Source: Melitaea cinxia
Lineage: Eukaryota; Arthropoda; Insecta; Lepidoptera; Nymphalidae
Length of the DNA: 64,000 nt
Direction: 5' to 3'
Assembly: GCF_905220565.1 (NCBI RefSeq)
Contig: NC_059395.1
Location: forward strand, 14,115,289 to 14,179,288
Positions 12,899 through 25,360 of this stretch are shown here, in pieces. Made by a program: the position numbers and the translations under genes. Position 1 is the stretch's first letter. Every line of letters begins with the position of its first letter. The notes under the pieces are model-generated. The model was not told the origin of the DNA, did not search any database, and was given only the letters and a program-made list of their open reading frames with translations.

Positions 12899-13672
12899 TA
12901 TTTTATAGTAGATTTTAAGTAAGCTTCCATACAATATAACTTGTTAAGCTTTATAGAGTACGTTGCTATGGGACCTGTATAACACGTAACTACATATGTA
13001 TATGATTGTATGCATATCTCTGACTGAACCACTATGTAATTACGTATTTATTACAATATTGATCTGAATCGAATCTCAGCTGTGAAGTATAGTATGCCAA
13101 CAACTTTTTTATCCAGCAGATGTTAGTATTTCTCTCATTTGGTCATTTATGTTATATGAATGCCTAAAAAAAGATAAACCGCTTGTTTGTTCTAGAATTG
13201 CAAGATAGAAAATATTACATATAGTATATAATAAATAACTGTTTTAATTCATTTTATTTTTTACGTCATAAAAATAATATGAACGAGTAAGTTTTATAAT
13301 ATTTATTTTAAGGACAAAATTTTACAAAAGTACTATTTTAATCGTTTTTAGAAACTTTTTCATTAAAGTGTCATTACAACACATATATATTATTATATTA
13401 TTGTATTGTGTAAATATTTATTTATTTATATTTATTTATTTATTTATTTATATATAATTTATGTTTCTGTATTTACTTATTTAGTAGTATATGAAGCTAG
13501 CATGTCTATTCTAAGCTTAACTATTTCTTTGGATTATTTTTTATAAGTGACAATACCGTCCGATTGTCAATTTTACTCAGATGACTCAGATCTTCAAAGC
13601 TGCGCTCCACTAAGTGTCCGCAACGCCCGCAAAGTCCATGCTATCATTCCACCTGAGGCCAGTGGTCATCGT

Positions 13673-13704
13673 GAGCGATCGCTCGACGTCATAGATGACG
13701 TCAC
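13673..13704. promoter_or_regulatory. Palindrome pair with CRE-like TGACGTCA half sites
   Basis: GAGCGATCGCTC (13673-13684) is a perfect 12-bp palindrome. It is directly followed by GACGTCAT-AG-ATGACGTC (13685-13702), two 8-bp arms around a 2-bp spacer. TGACGTCA is the cyclic-AMP response element core bound by CREB/ATF bZIP factors. The position is about 540 bp upstream of the phosphatase start codon. Function is inferred only from the motif. Confidence 0.35.
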
Positions 13705-14216
13705 TGTTTGCGGCCACATCGCCCACAAAATATAGATCGGTCAAAGTTAGCTAGTCATTGTCAAATTATGAATATTATCTCTCATTCGATTCTCCAAAAA
13801 CGCAACGATAAATTGCCGGGAATCCAGGTTGAATTAAGTTTATTTCCAACCCATGCGAAATATTCACTCACAACCCCCACAGCTGCATGTTTTCACCATG
13901 CCGCCATATTGCGAGCACACAGCTGACACTTGACACTTGACGCCCTCGGTATTGTTTACGTATTAGTGCCACTAACGGTCCTTTTAATATTTTTCTACTC
14001 TATGCACTAAGTCACTAACGCTACTGGAACGGCAATTTCATCGGTCATGGTCGATGGCGTTGTGGATCGTAGGTGGAGCGCGCCCTAAATGTCATAATTT
14101 GTAATGTCTGAATTGTCAAGGATTGTATATTTAGTATTAAAACTATCAAATTATTAAGATAAATTGCCACCGCCAGTAACATTAAACGTTAATTTGTTAG
14201 TGTTATAACAAATTGT

Positions 14217-14237
14217 ATGATCATTATAATAAACTGA
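14217..14237 (+). promoter_or_regulatory. Short upstream ORF before the myotubularin start
   Basis: An ATG followed by five sense codons and TGA ends 8 nt before the main start codon at 14246, in a different frame. If the mRNA leader includes it, such a uORF could lower or gate translation of the phosphatase. The transcript start is not visible, so inclusion in the mRNA is assumed. Confidence 0.35.
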
Positions 14238-14245
14238 AGATAGCT

Positions 14246-17200
14246 ATGGATAAACACAACAGTTCTGAACTGTTGAACTCAGATTTTTCTCTTTCTAAAA
14301 ATGCTAGTTCCGATTCATTGGATTCGGACTCCAAATCGAGTTCATTGAATTCCAAACACGGACAAGATTCCGTAAGTTTCCTAAAAGGATTAATTTATTC
14401 TTATTCAATTTTATAACTGTTCCTACCTATTTCCTGACGCTTTTTAAACTTCGAAAGTGTCGGGCACTAAGCCTGTTCTTTGATTGTTGGTATTCTTGAA
14501 TCGCTATCAGTGTTACGGTCATTGAATCACGATGAGTAGAGATCGAACAATTCATATTTGTCTTTTTGTTAATTGTATTCTTAATCACAGAGAGCAGAAT
14601 GAATTTTTAAAGGCTTGTATATATATTGTATTTTGTTCTTTTCCGTTTTTAAAAGTATTTAATATTTTTTTTTTATAAATTTTTGATGTTGCATTATTTA
14701 TACGTTTTAAATATATAATAGATCATGGACATTTCAGAATCATGTATTGGGGGATATTCAGTTGTTAGATGGGGAAAAAGTGATGGGTGTGGCAAGAGAT
14801 GTGACATACCTGTGTCCATACAGTGGTCCATCCCGTGGAGTTCTGAAAGTTACAAACTATCAGCTGCATTTCAGACCAACAGAACCAACATCGCTGCAGA
14901 CTACGCTCAGTGTACCTTTGGGGGTTGTAAGTATTGTATGCTTTTCATTCTGAATTCCATAGGAATACTGTGAAGACACTGGAAACTATTTTAATCATCT
15001 GTAATCAAAACAGATTTATTCAGTTTGACTTATTTTTTTAATGTAATGTTTTACTTGTTAATTTAATTTTGTTCTAGTCTCTTGTTAATTGGTAATTCAG
15101 TACTAAAACTAGTACACAATACATGATGATTAGGTATTTAAAAAAGGAAATCTATATATGGTTTAAAGTTAAAACATGAGTAAAACAAACATTGTTCGCA
15201 AAACAGGTTTCTCGGATAGAAAAAGTTGGTGGAGCATCATCTAAGGGAGAAAACTCGTATGGCATTGAAGTATTTTGCAAGGTAAGTTATGAAACAAACT
15301 TATAAAAATTTTGAAACTCAATTGATCTCTAAATACTATTGTTATTTTCCAGGATATGCGTAATTTACGTTTTGCTCATAAACAAGAGAATCACTCTCGA
15401 CGTGGAATATTTGAAAAATTGCAACAACTTGCATTCCCGTTGTCCCACAGACAGCCGTTATTTGCATTCAGTTACTCTGGAACTTTTCCAGACGATGGTT
15501 GGAATGTATATGAACCTATTGCTGAATTGAGAAGAATGGTAAAAGATTGAATAATTTATTCTGTATTTTAATAATTATGATTAATTATTAAATATTATAT
15601 ATATGAGCTTGTTATTATTAGTCAGCTAGCATGAGTTCCTTTAAAATTAATGTATTCATAGTACTGTGTAAACATTTAAAAGGGAACAAGTTTCTTTTGT
15701 TTTTTATATTGAAATCAATATTTTATGTCGTTTTATTATTAAAAAGCGTATTAAATTGTTCAAATTTTAATAAGATTCTGCATTGATGTGATACATTAAA
15801 TATATGGTTATGTTACATTTCTAGGGTGTTAACAATGATATGTGGCGTATAACGCGTATAAATGACAAATATGAAATATGTGATAGCTATCCAGCTGTGT
15901 GGGCAGTACCCACCGCCGCAAATGACGACTTACTTCGATCAGTAGCTGCATTCCGTTCAAGAGGACGTATACCAGTGTTAGCATGGATACATCCCAGTTC
16001 ACAAGCTACTATTACTAGATGCAGTCAGCCTTTAGTTGGAGTAAGATTATTGGTCATTAATATATGTCACAGACAGCACTTTCCCATGGTTTCGATTCTC
16101 ATCTGATTATTTATTTACAAACACAAAAGTGTAATCTAAATGTGACTAAGATAATAAACTTCCTGCAATTGTAGTAAATTAAGATAGATTTATAAGTATA
16201 GCTAAATATAGTAATTAACTAGCTGTGTTTGTATAAGGTAGTCCTTACTACATCAGCTATCTGCCCGTGAAAGTCCCGTCAAAATTGGTCCAGCCGTTTC
16301 AGAGATTAGCCGGAACAAACAGAAAGACAGACAGACAAAAATTGTAAAAAATGTTATTTTGGTATATGTACTGTGTATACATCCATATGCATTCAGTCAA
16401 AAGCGGTTATTTTAGTATTACAAACAGACACTCCAATATTATTTATTTGTACAGATTATGTTTACTTAAATATGTACATCACAAAATAAACGAAAAATAT
16501 TTTTTACATCAACTTTATATTTGTTTTACACTTTCTAGGTAAGTGGTAAGCGTAGTAGAGAGGATGAAAGGTATATTCAATTGATTATGGACGCCAATGC
16601 GCAAGCACATAAATTATTTATCATGGATGCTAGGCCAAGTGCTAATGCCATTGCTAATAAGGCTAAAGGCGGAGGGTACATATATATTTTTAATAACACA
16701 TTTCCTATGGAACTACTGTACGTCAAAAATAATTACATTTTTATTCTTTTTGTAGCTATGAATCAGAAGATGCTTATCAAAATGCTGAACTCGTATTCCT
16801 TGATATACACAATATTCATGTGATGAGAGAAAGTCTTAGAAAGTTAAAAGAGCTCTGCTTTCCACAAATTGATCAAACCAGGTAAGAGTAGCAATATACT
16901 TTTCAGTACATTTTATTTATATTCAATAGTTTCTTTAAATTTATACGTCATGTGAATTGTGATTTGTGGCTGTCTAGTGTAATTTTGGGTCCTGTATTTT
17001 TATAATACAATTGTTTGCCCAATCACAAAAAAAAATGACTTCCGTAACATCGACACATATGCAACATAGGTAGTTAGCAAAACTGTCAATTAAATACAGA
17101 TAGTTAGGGATGACTCAAAAAGTACGCGTCAGATTTCTATCAAATTTAAATGGGACCACATGACAAGCACCAGCTTTTGTTTAAAAAAAATAATCATCAA

Positions 17201-19754
17201 AACCAGTACACCCAGTAAAAGTAATAAGAATATATAAAAATAATTGAATTGTGAAACTCCTCCTTTTTTTGAAGTGGGTTAATATATTTCTTATATCCTT
17301 TTTATTTTCTTTCTATTTCTGTGGTAATATTGTTTCTATAACAGTGCTTTCATTCTTTGGTAGTCAGTTACAAAAAATATATTTAAATAATCTTAAAAAA
17401 TATATTTAAATTGTTTTAGATGGTTCAGTGGCATTGAAGCGAGTTGTTGGTTGAAACACATAAAATGTATATTAGCAGGAGCCGTACGCATTGTTGATAA
17501 GGTAAATAGCGTAAACATTTTGTTCATTGGCTATACCCGCCATGATGTAACAGCAATTATCATGTTTTTTCTTATAAGTGAGTAATTTTTATGGAAAAAT
17601 TCTCGACAAGTATCAAATTTCATAATAATTACGACCACAATGGGTACAAATTCTTGAGGTTGTTTAAATTCTTAGTAATTACTTATTTGTTTATATGTTA
17701 TAGTTTTAATGTTTTTTAAATACAATAGAAATTAATTAAGTATTGTAGCAGCGTAAAATACATTTAGTAATTTGACGAACTTTTGAGTGACTCATAGAAT
17801 ATTGGTAAAAAAATTCACAAGTCTATTGTGTCTTGATTCTTATTACCCGCTAATTTGGTTACCTTCAACTTTATTTGTAAACATAAATTATTGAGTGTTT
17901 TTTCGTATTTCAATATATATAGGTATATTTTATGATTTTGATTTTAAGATCCAACATTAAGGATCTGTTTCACCTTTTGTGGATAACACTATTTGACGGA
18001 TGACATTATCTGATACTAAAAAGTTTTTAATTATTTATTCTTTTCTACCATCGAATTCTATTCTATTTATTAGATACTAGCTGTACCTTGCGCGCGTTGC
18101 TACGCTCTTTTTTTTGGTCGTACCTACTCGGAAACCTTTGTGGGCTCACGCACAACACTGCTGAAGATCATGACATGATCAAATGCATAGTTTACGATTC
18201 TATAAAGGACATACAGACAAATATTCATTTATAGTATATATATATTAATCTTAATGTTATAGTTTATTAATTGAAAAGATACAGGTCCTACTGGCCTATT
18301 ATTCCTCCTACTGTTAATATCTATTTGTATCGTCATCTGTCTAATAACGTTATCCACATCTGGTCAAACAGGCCCTAAAAATTGAGCTTTTTTTTAAAAA
18401 TTCTGAGGTGTTTTTCAAAATATAATAATTAGGTCAGAACAAAATTAATAACACATATTTTATCTACTGCTTTACGCAAATTCCTCATTCATATGTTATT
18501 TCTTACCAGTTATAAACAGACATGTTTAAATAAACCTTTAAATAAAACCATATTATTCGCTAATGTAAATATTGGTTTGATATTATGTCACTTAAATAAT
18601 GTATAAGTTATTAATTGAAAAAAAAAATCTTTATAATGCTTTCAGAATATAATAGTACTAGTTGCAATTTTTTTCTTTAGGTAGAGAACCATAAAACTTC
18701 AGTGCTAGTTCACTGCTCTGATGGCTGGGATAGGACCGCTCAACTGACAGCGTTAGCGATGCTAATGTTAGACCCTTACTATCGAACATTGAGAGGCTTC
18801 CAAGTTTTAATTGAGAAGGAATGGCTCTCTTTTGGACATAAATTCCAACTTGTAAGTATTTTTTATACATTTATATTTTTTGCGATGAAGTGACGCACAG
18901 GTCAAGGAAGTTAGAAATCATAGAAGATTGAAGAACATAGCAGGAAATATACCTATTGCTTGAACTTCGGAGCAGCTCGACTGGGAAAGTCTTAACCTTT
19001 CTATGTTAACCTGACATTGTATTGCTTAAAAAAGATCACTGATTTTTAATACCTTAATAATATCATATTAAACGAATCTATTACAATATTTTCGAAGATA
19101 AATCCTTAGTGTCAAAAAATAAAGCAGAAAATTTATTTATTTACATTTTCGCACCAATAAATAACTGTTAACATGACATTAGGAACATTCAAGATTTAAT
19201 CGAAGTCTATCCGTAGCTTTTCATAATGTTGTCTCGGCAGACTTTATATTATTTTATCCTATTTTTAATTTCAGCGTATTGGACATGGTGATGAACGTCA
19301 CTCAGACGCTGATCGTTCTCCAGTATTCGTTCAGTGGGTCGACTGTGTGTGGCAGTTGCAACAGCAGTTCCCGACTGCTTTTGAATTTACTGAACGACTG
19401 TTAATTACAATAGTCGATCATTTGTACTCGTGTCGCTTTGGTACATTCCTGTTTAATACGGAGCGAGAGAGGGTTAAAGAAGGTGTGTTTTATTAGTTAT
19501 TAAAATTTTATTTGTATTTATGTTATAATGAAACAATATTGCTTTTATTAGCCAACTTAAAATAAGTATATTTTATGGCGCTAGTAATATTTGTATAACG
19601 TTTTTGCAAAATGTTAGTCTATTTTAATAAATGCTAATCCATTTTAATTATTAGCTAATATACTGGTTTTGAGCAGAAACGGTCTTGCGATGCATCTGAT
19701 CTAATCGTTTACCATCAGGTGAACCGTACCGCTTGTTAGTCGACCTAGTGGTAT

Positions 19755-19797
<43 letters not shown>

Positions 19798-21711
19798 AAT
19801 TAGAAGAGATGATATGATATTCAAAAATGTTTAGAATTCCTAATGTGTGGGTACACAAAAAATAAAATCGTACATATCAAATTAGAAGAGGTTAAAAGGA
19901 GTTTACTGAAATCGGTTTATAGCATTAGAAATTAGAAAACAGCCTACCGATTATATCTTCTATGTCCACACAGGGTTGATGCAAATGTGAATTGAATTTT
20001 CGTGATATTATATTTATTATAACTCATAGTTTTTAATTTTAATGACATTTTTAAATTGAATAACTTTGTGTAATCACCTGTAATTGTGCTGGCATTTAGT
20101 TATGTTTCTGTTGATTATAATATTTTATGTAGCAACAGTGTACAGTATGTTGGTGATCATATAAATAAATAAATAAATAAATGACTTTCTCACAAATGAT
20201 AATTTATAACAAAATATTTTATTTTACCTTTGCAGAAGTTAAAACAAAAACAGTATCCTTATGGTCTTACATCAACAGTCGACAGAATCTATATCTCAAT
20301 CCCTTATACTGGGGACCCTCATCATTTAGCCCCAACTCACCTCCTTCACAGTATTCCAGACCACAAATGGTGTTGGTACCGATCGCATCACTGAGGATCA
20401 TTAAACTTTGGAAAGCGTTGTACTGTAGATGGAATCCCACAATGCGACAACAGGTAAGCTATAGTTTTTAAGTAGGCTAGTCAGAGTTTTTCGATCTAAA
20501 AATTAGGATGGCTGATTGTTTTTTTATTAATATACGTATATTCCAATGCATACATTTTCAAGCTTCCCATTTGCGGCTTCGTATGCAATTACTACATACT
20601 TTTTTAAATGATCAGGGTGACATAAATGATAGGACCACCTGATGGTAGGCCAGAAACATTGCACCATAACTTAATCAAAATCAAAAACAACTTTAAGGCC
20701 CCATGAGCACTTTCGAATCGTCATTTTACAAATTAAAATTTTTAAGTTATTTAAGTATTATTTTTGTAAAACGTAAAACCCTCCACTGGAATCAATCTTA
20801 GTTAAGAAAACAAAATCCGTTGCATAGTTTTAAAGATCTAAGCATACACACATACAGCGGAAAGCGACTTTGTTTTATACTATGTAATGATTAGTAATAT
20901 CTTGCATGAAATATAGCGTCACTAAGTCCACATATCTTTATCAACTATGTAATCCTGCACCGAATGATACGCTTTATCTATACCTACCAATCAAATTTAA
21001 CTGGCAGCATTTGTATAGGTGCGGACTGGAAAAACAGCTATAAGCTGAGTCTACGCCCTTTTCACCAGCATTTTTTAGAATCTCTGTAAATAAGACTTAA
21101 AGAAATCTGTTTATTTTTATGTCATGCTTGGTGAAGAAACGTCTTTATTATTATATTATATGATTGAAAATACATTATATTAATTGTATAGATAGTTGTA
21201 GTAATTATGATATAGTCAGTTTTTTCTTTTTTTCTTTTATGTCACTAGGTCGGCAAACAAGTGTACGGCTCACCTGATGGTAAGCGATTACTGTAGCTTA
21301 TAGACACCTGCAACACCAGAAGCATCGCAAGCGCGTTGCCGACCCAATCCCCAATCCCCCAGGAGCTCTGGTCACCTTACTCACCAACAGGAACACAATA
21401 CTGCTTGAACACAGTATTATTTAGCTGTGATCTTATGTAAGGTCGAGGTACTACCCCAGTCGGGCTGCTCCATATTTTGAGCAGGAAATTCCTGCTGTGT
21501 CCTACCTCAGTCGATATATAGGTCTATAGTAGATAGTAGATGTAAGTGCGAGGCGTGTCGCCAGGACCCGATCTACCAGCGCACGCGCGAGCTGGTGGCG
21601 CTGCGCGCGCAGCTGGAGGCGGCGGCGGCGGCGGCGGCCGGCGACCACGCCGCGCGCCAGCACCGCCTCGGCCTCACGCCGCCGCGCGTCGCCAGCCCGC
21701 ACCACGTCTAA
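14246..21711 (+). CDS. mtm: Myotubularin-related phosphoinositide 3-phosphatase (MTMR2/MTM1 type)
   Basis: Twelve exons join in frame: 14246-14371, 14738-14926, 15207-15281, 15353-15538, 15825-16040, 16539-16675, 16756-16881, 17420-17501, 18681-18851, 19275-19482, 20236-20453 and 21565-21711, giving 626 residues (human MTMR2 has 643). The enzyme removes the 3-phosphate from PI3P and PI(3,5)P2 on endosomes. In order there is a Ser-rich N-terminus, a PH-GRAM domain (about residues 50-130), the phosphatase domain with the active-site loop HCSDGWDRT (Cys391, Arg397 of the CX5R motif, so catalytically competent), and a short C-terminal helix that probably forms the family's coiled coil. The first in-frame ATG was chosen. 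A TTG 33 nt upstream is not a likely start. The last exon is strikingly GC-rich and encodes an Ala run. Confidence 0.95.
16219..16460 (-). mobile_element. Helitron-like repeat, family H1, copy 2 (myotubularin intron 5)
   Basis: This is the reverse-complement relative of 890-1214. It starts with CTAGCTGTG (the inverted CACAGCTAG end) and shares the blocks TCAGCTATCTGCC and GCGGTTATTTTA. It lies wholly inside the intron between exons 15825-16040 and 16539-16675. Confidence 0.5.
17030..17282 (+). mobile_element. Degraded 'AACCGACTTC' MITE-like copy 2
   Basis: It retains the central blocks (GACTCAAAAAGTA, AAATTTAAATGGGACCACATGAC, the TCCTCCTTTTTTTGAAGTGGGTTAA end) with many substitutions compared with 38370-38998. 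It sits in myotubularin intron 7. Confidence 0.4.
18073..18245 (-). mobile_element. Helitron-like fragment in myotubularin intron 8
   Basis: CTAGCTGTACCTTGCGCGCG begins the segment. Reverse complemented, this is a GC-rich stem followed by CTAG, like the H1 ends. Only the terminal part is convincing. Confidence 0.3.
19665..19795 (+). repeat. SINE-A 3' fragment followed by a (TA)n microsatellite
   Basis: The text from GTTTACCATCAGGTGAACCGTA to GTCGACCTAGTGGTATAAAA matches the 3' part of SINE-A (27399-27681). It is followed by about 17 TA dinucleotides (19757-19791). It lies in myotubularin intron 10. Confidence 0.5.
21222..21514 (-). mobile_element. SINE-A, near full-length copy (myotubularin last intron)
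   Basis: Inverted relative to 27399-27681: it begins with the T-rich inverted tail, then CACTAGGTCGGCAAACAAGTG, and ends with the inverted head CTGCTGTGTCCTACCTCAG. It lies only about 50 bp upstream of the last coding exon, so it forms much of the sequence around that exon's branch point and acceptor region. Confidence 0.6.
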
Positions 21712-22269
21712 GCGCTGGGGCGCGCCGCCGTACCTTGGCCTTTATTACCAGTATGCATTTTTGAAGTAAAAATCCTTTTTAATACAGTTGCTCAAAAGTG
21801 CCGTATTGCAGGGACGTATAGCGTTCGGGATGTGGGCTATTACATACTCGTGCTTTTTTTTTACCTTTCCCGAACTCGTGCGTTCTCTTTCCCAACTGTC
21901 AAAATAATGTCTATTAAAAAGAAAAACCAACCATGAAGTTTTTATGATTCATGCAAATACGTATATTTCAAAAAAGAAGCTACTAATTTGTTTCAATATC
22001 AAATTTAATGATTTGATTGAATGATAGGTTTCATTTCATTTCATCTCATTAAATTTCATTTTTATTTCATATCAATAAAAAACTTCTACTGAAGACTTGG
22101 CTGTATGGGCATAGTTCCCTTTGCCTACCAGAATGGGTGAAGAAAAAAAAAAACTCTGCTTATATTCTACGGTTGGCGCCATTTTCAGAAATTTTCTTTT
22201 TATTATTTTATTAAATTGCTTCATTTTTTCGCAACTGTATTAAAAATAGTCGTTCATTACAAGTGTGGA

Positions 22270-22530
22270 TAGCCTGTCATTGCAAAGAGTTCCGACAAAT
22301 GTCTACCCGAGCCGAGGCGCAGCCGAGGGCGAGGGTTGACAGTCGGAATAAGTTGCAATGACGGTTCCGCACGTGTACTGAACTTAGGGTATCTCCTAGC
22401 GTGATCGCACCTCTTATATACGACAGAGTGCAACGTACCACGTTACTCTGGAGAACTTTTTTATACAGTAAGAGGGGGAGACTACAGGACCTTATAAGTG
22501 TTGCACTACTAAATCTTTTAAACAATAAGT
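22270..22530. repeat. GC-richer unassigned patch
   Basis: The segment around CGAGCCGAGGCGCAGCCGAG stands out in base composition from the flanking AT-rich DNA. GTTCCGACAAATG on the left is loosely mirrored by GACAGTCGGAATAAG. It resembles repeat-derived sequence rather than a gene. The 82-codon minus-strand ORF over it has no recognisable features. Confidence 0.25.
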
Positions 22531-23183
22531 GAGCAAGTAGCGGTAATAAAGTCTAGCAACAAGTGTTTGTTTTCTTTGTTTAAACTTTTCTATATGCACA
22601 GTTTAGGAGCTGTGTACAGTTGATATTTGATATAGCCGATATAGCAGTCGCTATGCCTTTACCCATCCTACTTGTCTTTAAAAAAAATTGCCGTACAGTG
22701 TGTATAACTGTAGCAATGTAGTTATTACGCTTTTTTGTTAATGTTACGTTTTAAAAGATATACTTTGTAATTAGAGATAATTATTATATTACATTTTTAA
22801 TATAATAGACTAAATATAATACAACAAAATCTATTGTTACAGATGAACATCGTTTTTGGTGTTAAAAACAGAAGTACTGCCTTTATTTGAATTATATTCG
22901 TTCTATTTTCTAATATATTATTATATTCTAATTTTAAGACTGTGCAAATAAACAAGTTTTTAATTTAAACAAATAAATGTTAATTTTATTAATTATTTTA
23001 ATAATTATATTTTTGTCGTAATGTTTCATTATCAAAATATAAGTTTATGTTATGTTTATATTCTAAGAGAATAAAAATAAGATTCCTCCGAAAAATTAAT
23101 ACTTTTTTTATCTCCGCCTTTTTAATGACACCAGAAAATTATTTATTTTCGATCATCATCAATTAATCTTTTTTTTTAACCGA

Positions 23184-23535
23184 CTTCCAAAAAAAGGATG
23201 AGGTTCTCAATTCGATAGTATTTTTTTTAAATGTATGTACCTCAGAACTTTTGATTGGTTGGACCAATTTCGATGATTTCATTTGGTCCCATTTAAATTT
23301 AATTGAGATCTGACGAGTAATTTTCAAGTTAATGCGTAATTACTTGACTATTTTTTCGTCGACTTAGGTTATATTAAGCCGTATAACTTTTCACTGGGAT
23401 TACCGATTTTGATGATTCTTACTTTAATCGAAAGTTAATGCTTGTTGTGTAGTCTCATTTAAAGTTGATTTTGACTATTTATTCGTCTACTTATGTTATA
23501 CTTATCGATGTAATTGAAGTCGATTTTTTTCATTT
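23184..23535 (-). mobile_element. 'AACCGACTTC' MITE-like copy 3
   Basis: It begins AACCGACTTCCAAAAAAAGG and continues with GAGGTTCTCAATTCGATAG, the inverse of the right end of the copy at 38370-38998. It ends ATTGAAGTCGATTTTTTTC. It includes the shared CCAATTTCGATGATTTC-type text. Confidence 0.5.
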
Positions 23536-24171
23536 CCGAGCAAACAATTATAACATCACAGTTTGAGATAAAAAAGTAAAAAAAAATGCATGCTATATAA
23601 ATCTGTTTTCATTTTTATGCACGTAGAAGCTATCCAGCTATTCAAGACAAACTAACCAAAGTATAAATTGTTGGTTAGATTTTTTTTTGTTGCGTAATTT
23701 TTGCTTTTGTACCGTTACCTGTTTTTGAAATTTAAGTGACTTAGAATAAATGACATTCATCGTAATAAAACTCCAAAAAATAAAACACACATACACAGTC
23801 AGTAAAAATGAAAAAAACCTATACTAGATATGTACCTAGGGCGTTGTCGTTTTAGGCTGGTATGTTACCTATTAAACTGTTGACATGACGGTCGAAAGTT
23901 TATTACATAACGATCAGGGAAATTTTTTAAAGAAAATTCGATGAAAATAGTTTAAGGTGTAAACACTAATGGACTACTACCTCTATTTGTGTAAAAAGTC
24001 TCATTTCAAAGCCGTTTCCCGACTCGTGAGTCGTGCCCTCCCTTTGTAATTATCAATACTACCAACGTATTATAATAGGTACAGAATAAAGATATACAAC
24101 GCATAATTATGTAAGAGTAACTATCTATAGTAGTAGAGTAGTATCGATACAACCTGTAACATCCGACTGCT

Positions 24172-24430
24172 GTGCATAGGCCTTTTTCACCGTGTCAGAA
24201 AACGGTCGAAGTTCAGTCTACCCCGCTGCTCAACTGCAGGTTAGCCGATTCCTTACTACGAGTGCTATCGCTGGCAAGCGTCTGCGATAACAACCGGGAC
24301 CAACAGCATAACGTGCTCTCCGACCGGAAACAGATTTTATATATTTGTACATATACAAATATATCATCCTAAGCGAGAATCGAACCCGCGACACCGGTGT
24401 TTGCCCCTCTACACGCACCACTACACAAGA
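24172..24430 (-). mobile_element. SINE-B (tRNA-derived), copy 1
   Basis: Reading the minus strand gives GTAGTGGTGCGTGTAGAG, then CGGGTTCGATTC (a B box), then CGGTCGGAGAGCACGTTATG and GTTGGTCCCGGTTGTTATC. The same order is found at 39528-39875, 62405-62745 and (inverted) 53715-53955. The tRNA-like head plus an unrelated body is typical of a SINE. Confidence 0.6.
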
Positions 24431-24719
24431 TAGGTCGTCATCGAAACTTATCTTGAAAAATCACTTATAAAAGATGATCAATGTGATTTCCCTTGCGAAT
24501 TTCAATATTTTTATACATCTTATACTGAGGTGGTTGAGATTAGCCTCGACCTTAGAGAAGATCAGATGCAGATCATTACAGTTATTTTATATTATAAATA
24601 TACTATTTTTATCATTATTGATAAGTCCGTTAGACAGTACCTAACGGTGTGTCCATAAACCACGTGGTCATATTTTAGCTCTTCTTAAACCCCTCCCCCT
24701 TTTTTTAATTCTTTTTATT

Positions 24720-24955
24720 AAAGGGCGAGATAGGGTCGCGCTAGCATTCATAGTCAGCACAATGGTGGGAGTCAGAGCTCAGACATGTGGGGTCGTATCG
24801 TCCGGCCGGCCGAAGTCCCCCGACTATCCCACTATTACGAGAGGGGTAGGAGGTGGGCAAACCGTCTCCTTCTTGCCCCCGTACGACTGCGCCGGTGTGG
24901 GTCAGCGGAGTCTTTACCCCTCCCTCCCCTCATTTAGCCTAATGTAGCGTTTTAT
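24720..24955. repeat. GC-rich patch of probable repeat origin
   Basis: About 235 bp with high GC content, including CCGGCCGGCCGAAG, sits in AT-rich surroundings. It is similar in composition to the island at 36135-36920. No homologous protein was recognised, and a retroelement origin is inferred from composition only. Confidence 0.25.
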
Positions 24956-25029
24956 TTTACATTAATAAAAAAAAGTTTATTTTCATCGAAAAACAGCATC
25001 CGTGTTTCGAATCAGGGGCGTAGCAACAT

Positions 25030-25360
25030 GTATGTATATATGTATGTGTGTATTATTTACCGTGTACTTATATTTTATTGTTATGTACGTGTATATTTAT
25101 ACCTATAAGAATATTGAATAGTTTATTATATATAATTTATTTGTATTATTTGTATCTTATGTTGTTTGATGTACCTTTATTATACTCCACCTACTTATTT
25201 CTTTTTTTCCTCTAATCCTAACCCGAAGGTTGCCTGGAAGAAATCGCTATCGAGCGATAAGGCCGCCTCATTTTGCATTATTTTTCCTTTTTTTTTGTTT
25301 ACAATTCTGTATTAAATTACTCTAGTGGTGTACAATAAAGAATAAATAAATAAATAAAAT
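25030..25360 (+). repeat. Non-LTR retrotransposon 3' end (A-rich tail with AATAAA repeats)
   Basis: The block GGTTGCCTGGAAGAAATCGC, CGAGCGATAAGGCCGCC and GGTGTACAATAAAG is followed by (AAATA)n. Inverted related text occurs at 63120-63250, and similar ends occur at 41040-41115 and near 9280-9330. This is the layout of a LINE 3' UTR. Confidence 0.45.

Larger units (their letters stand above)
12899..14245. promoter_or_regulatory. Divergent intergenic region between Tcte1 (-) and the myotubularin gene (+)
   Basis: About 1.35 kb separates two start codons that point away from each other, so it should contain both promoters and 5' leaders. The left part is AT-rich with a TATTTATT-type run at 13420-13460. 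The right part (13540-14100) is less AT-rich, contains palindromic CRE-like sites at 13673-13704, and is the more plausible promoter of the phosphatase gene. No exon was recognised here, though a non-coding first exon cannot be excluded. Confidence 0.5.

Noticed and set aside
12899..12934. Longer N-terminus of Tcte1 starting at TTG 12934
   Set aside because: The ATG at 12930 is out of frame and the first in-frame ATG is at 12898.
14213..14245. Longer N-terminus of the myotubularin starting at TTG
   Set aside because: The first in-frame ATG is 14246 and non-AUG initiation has no support.
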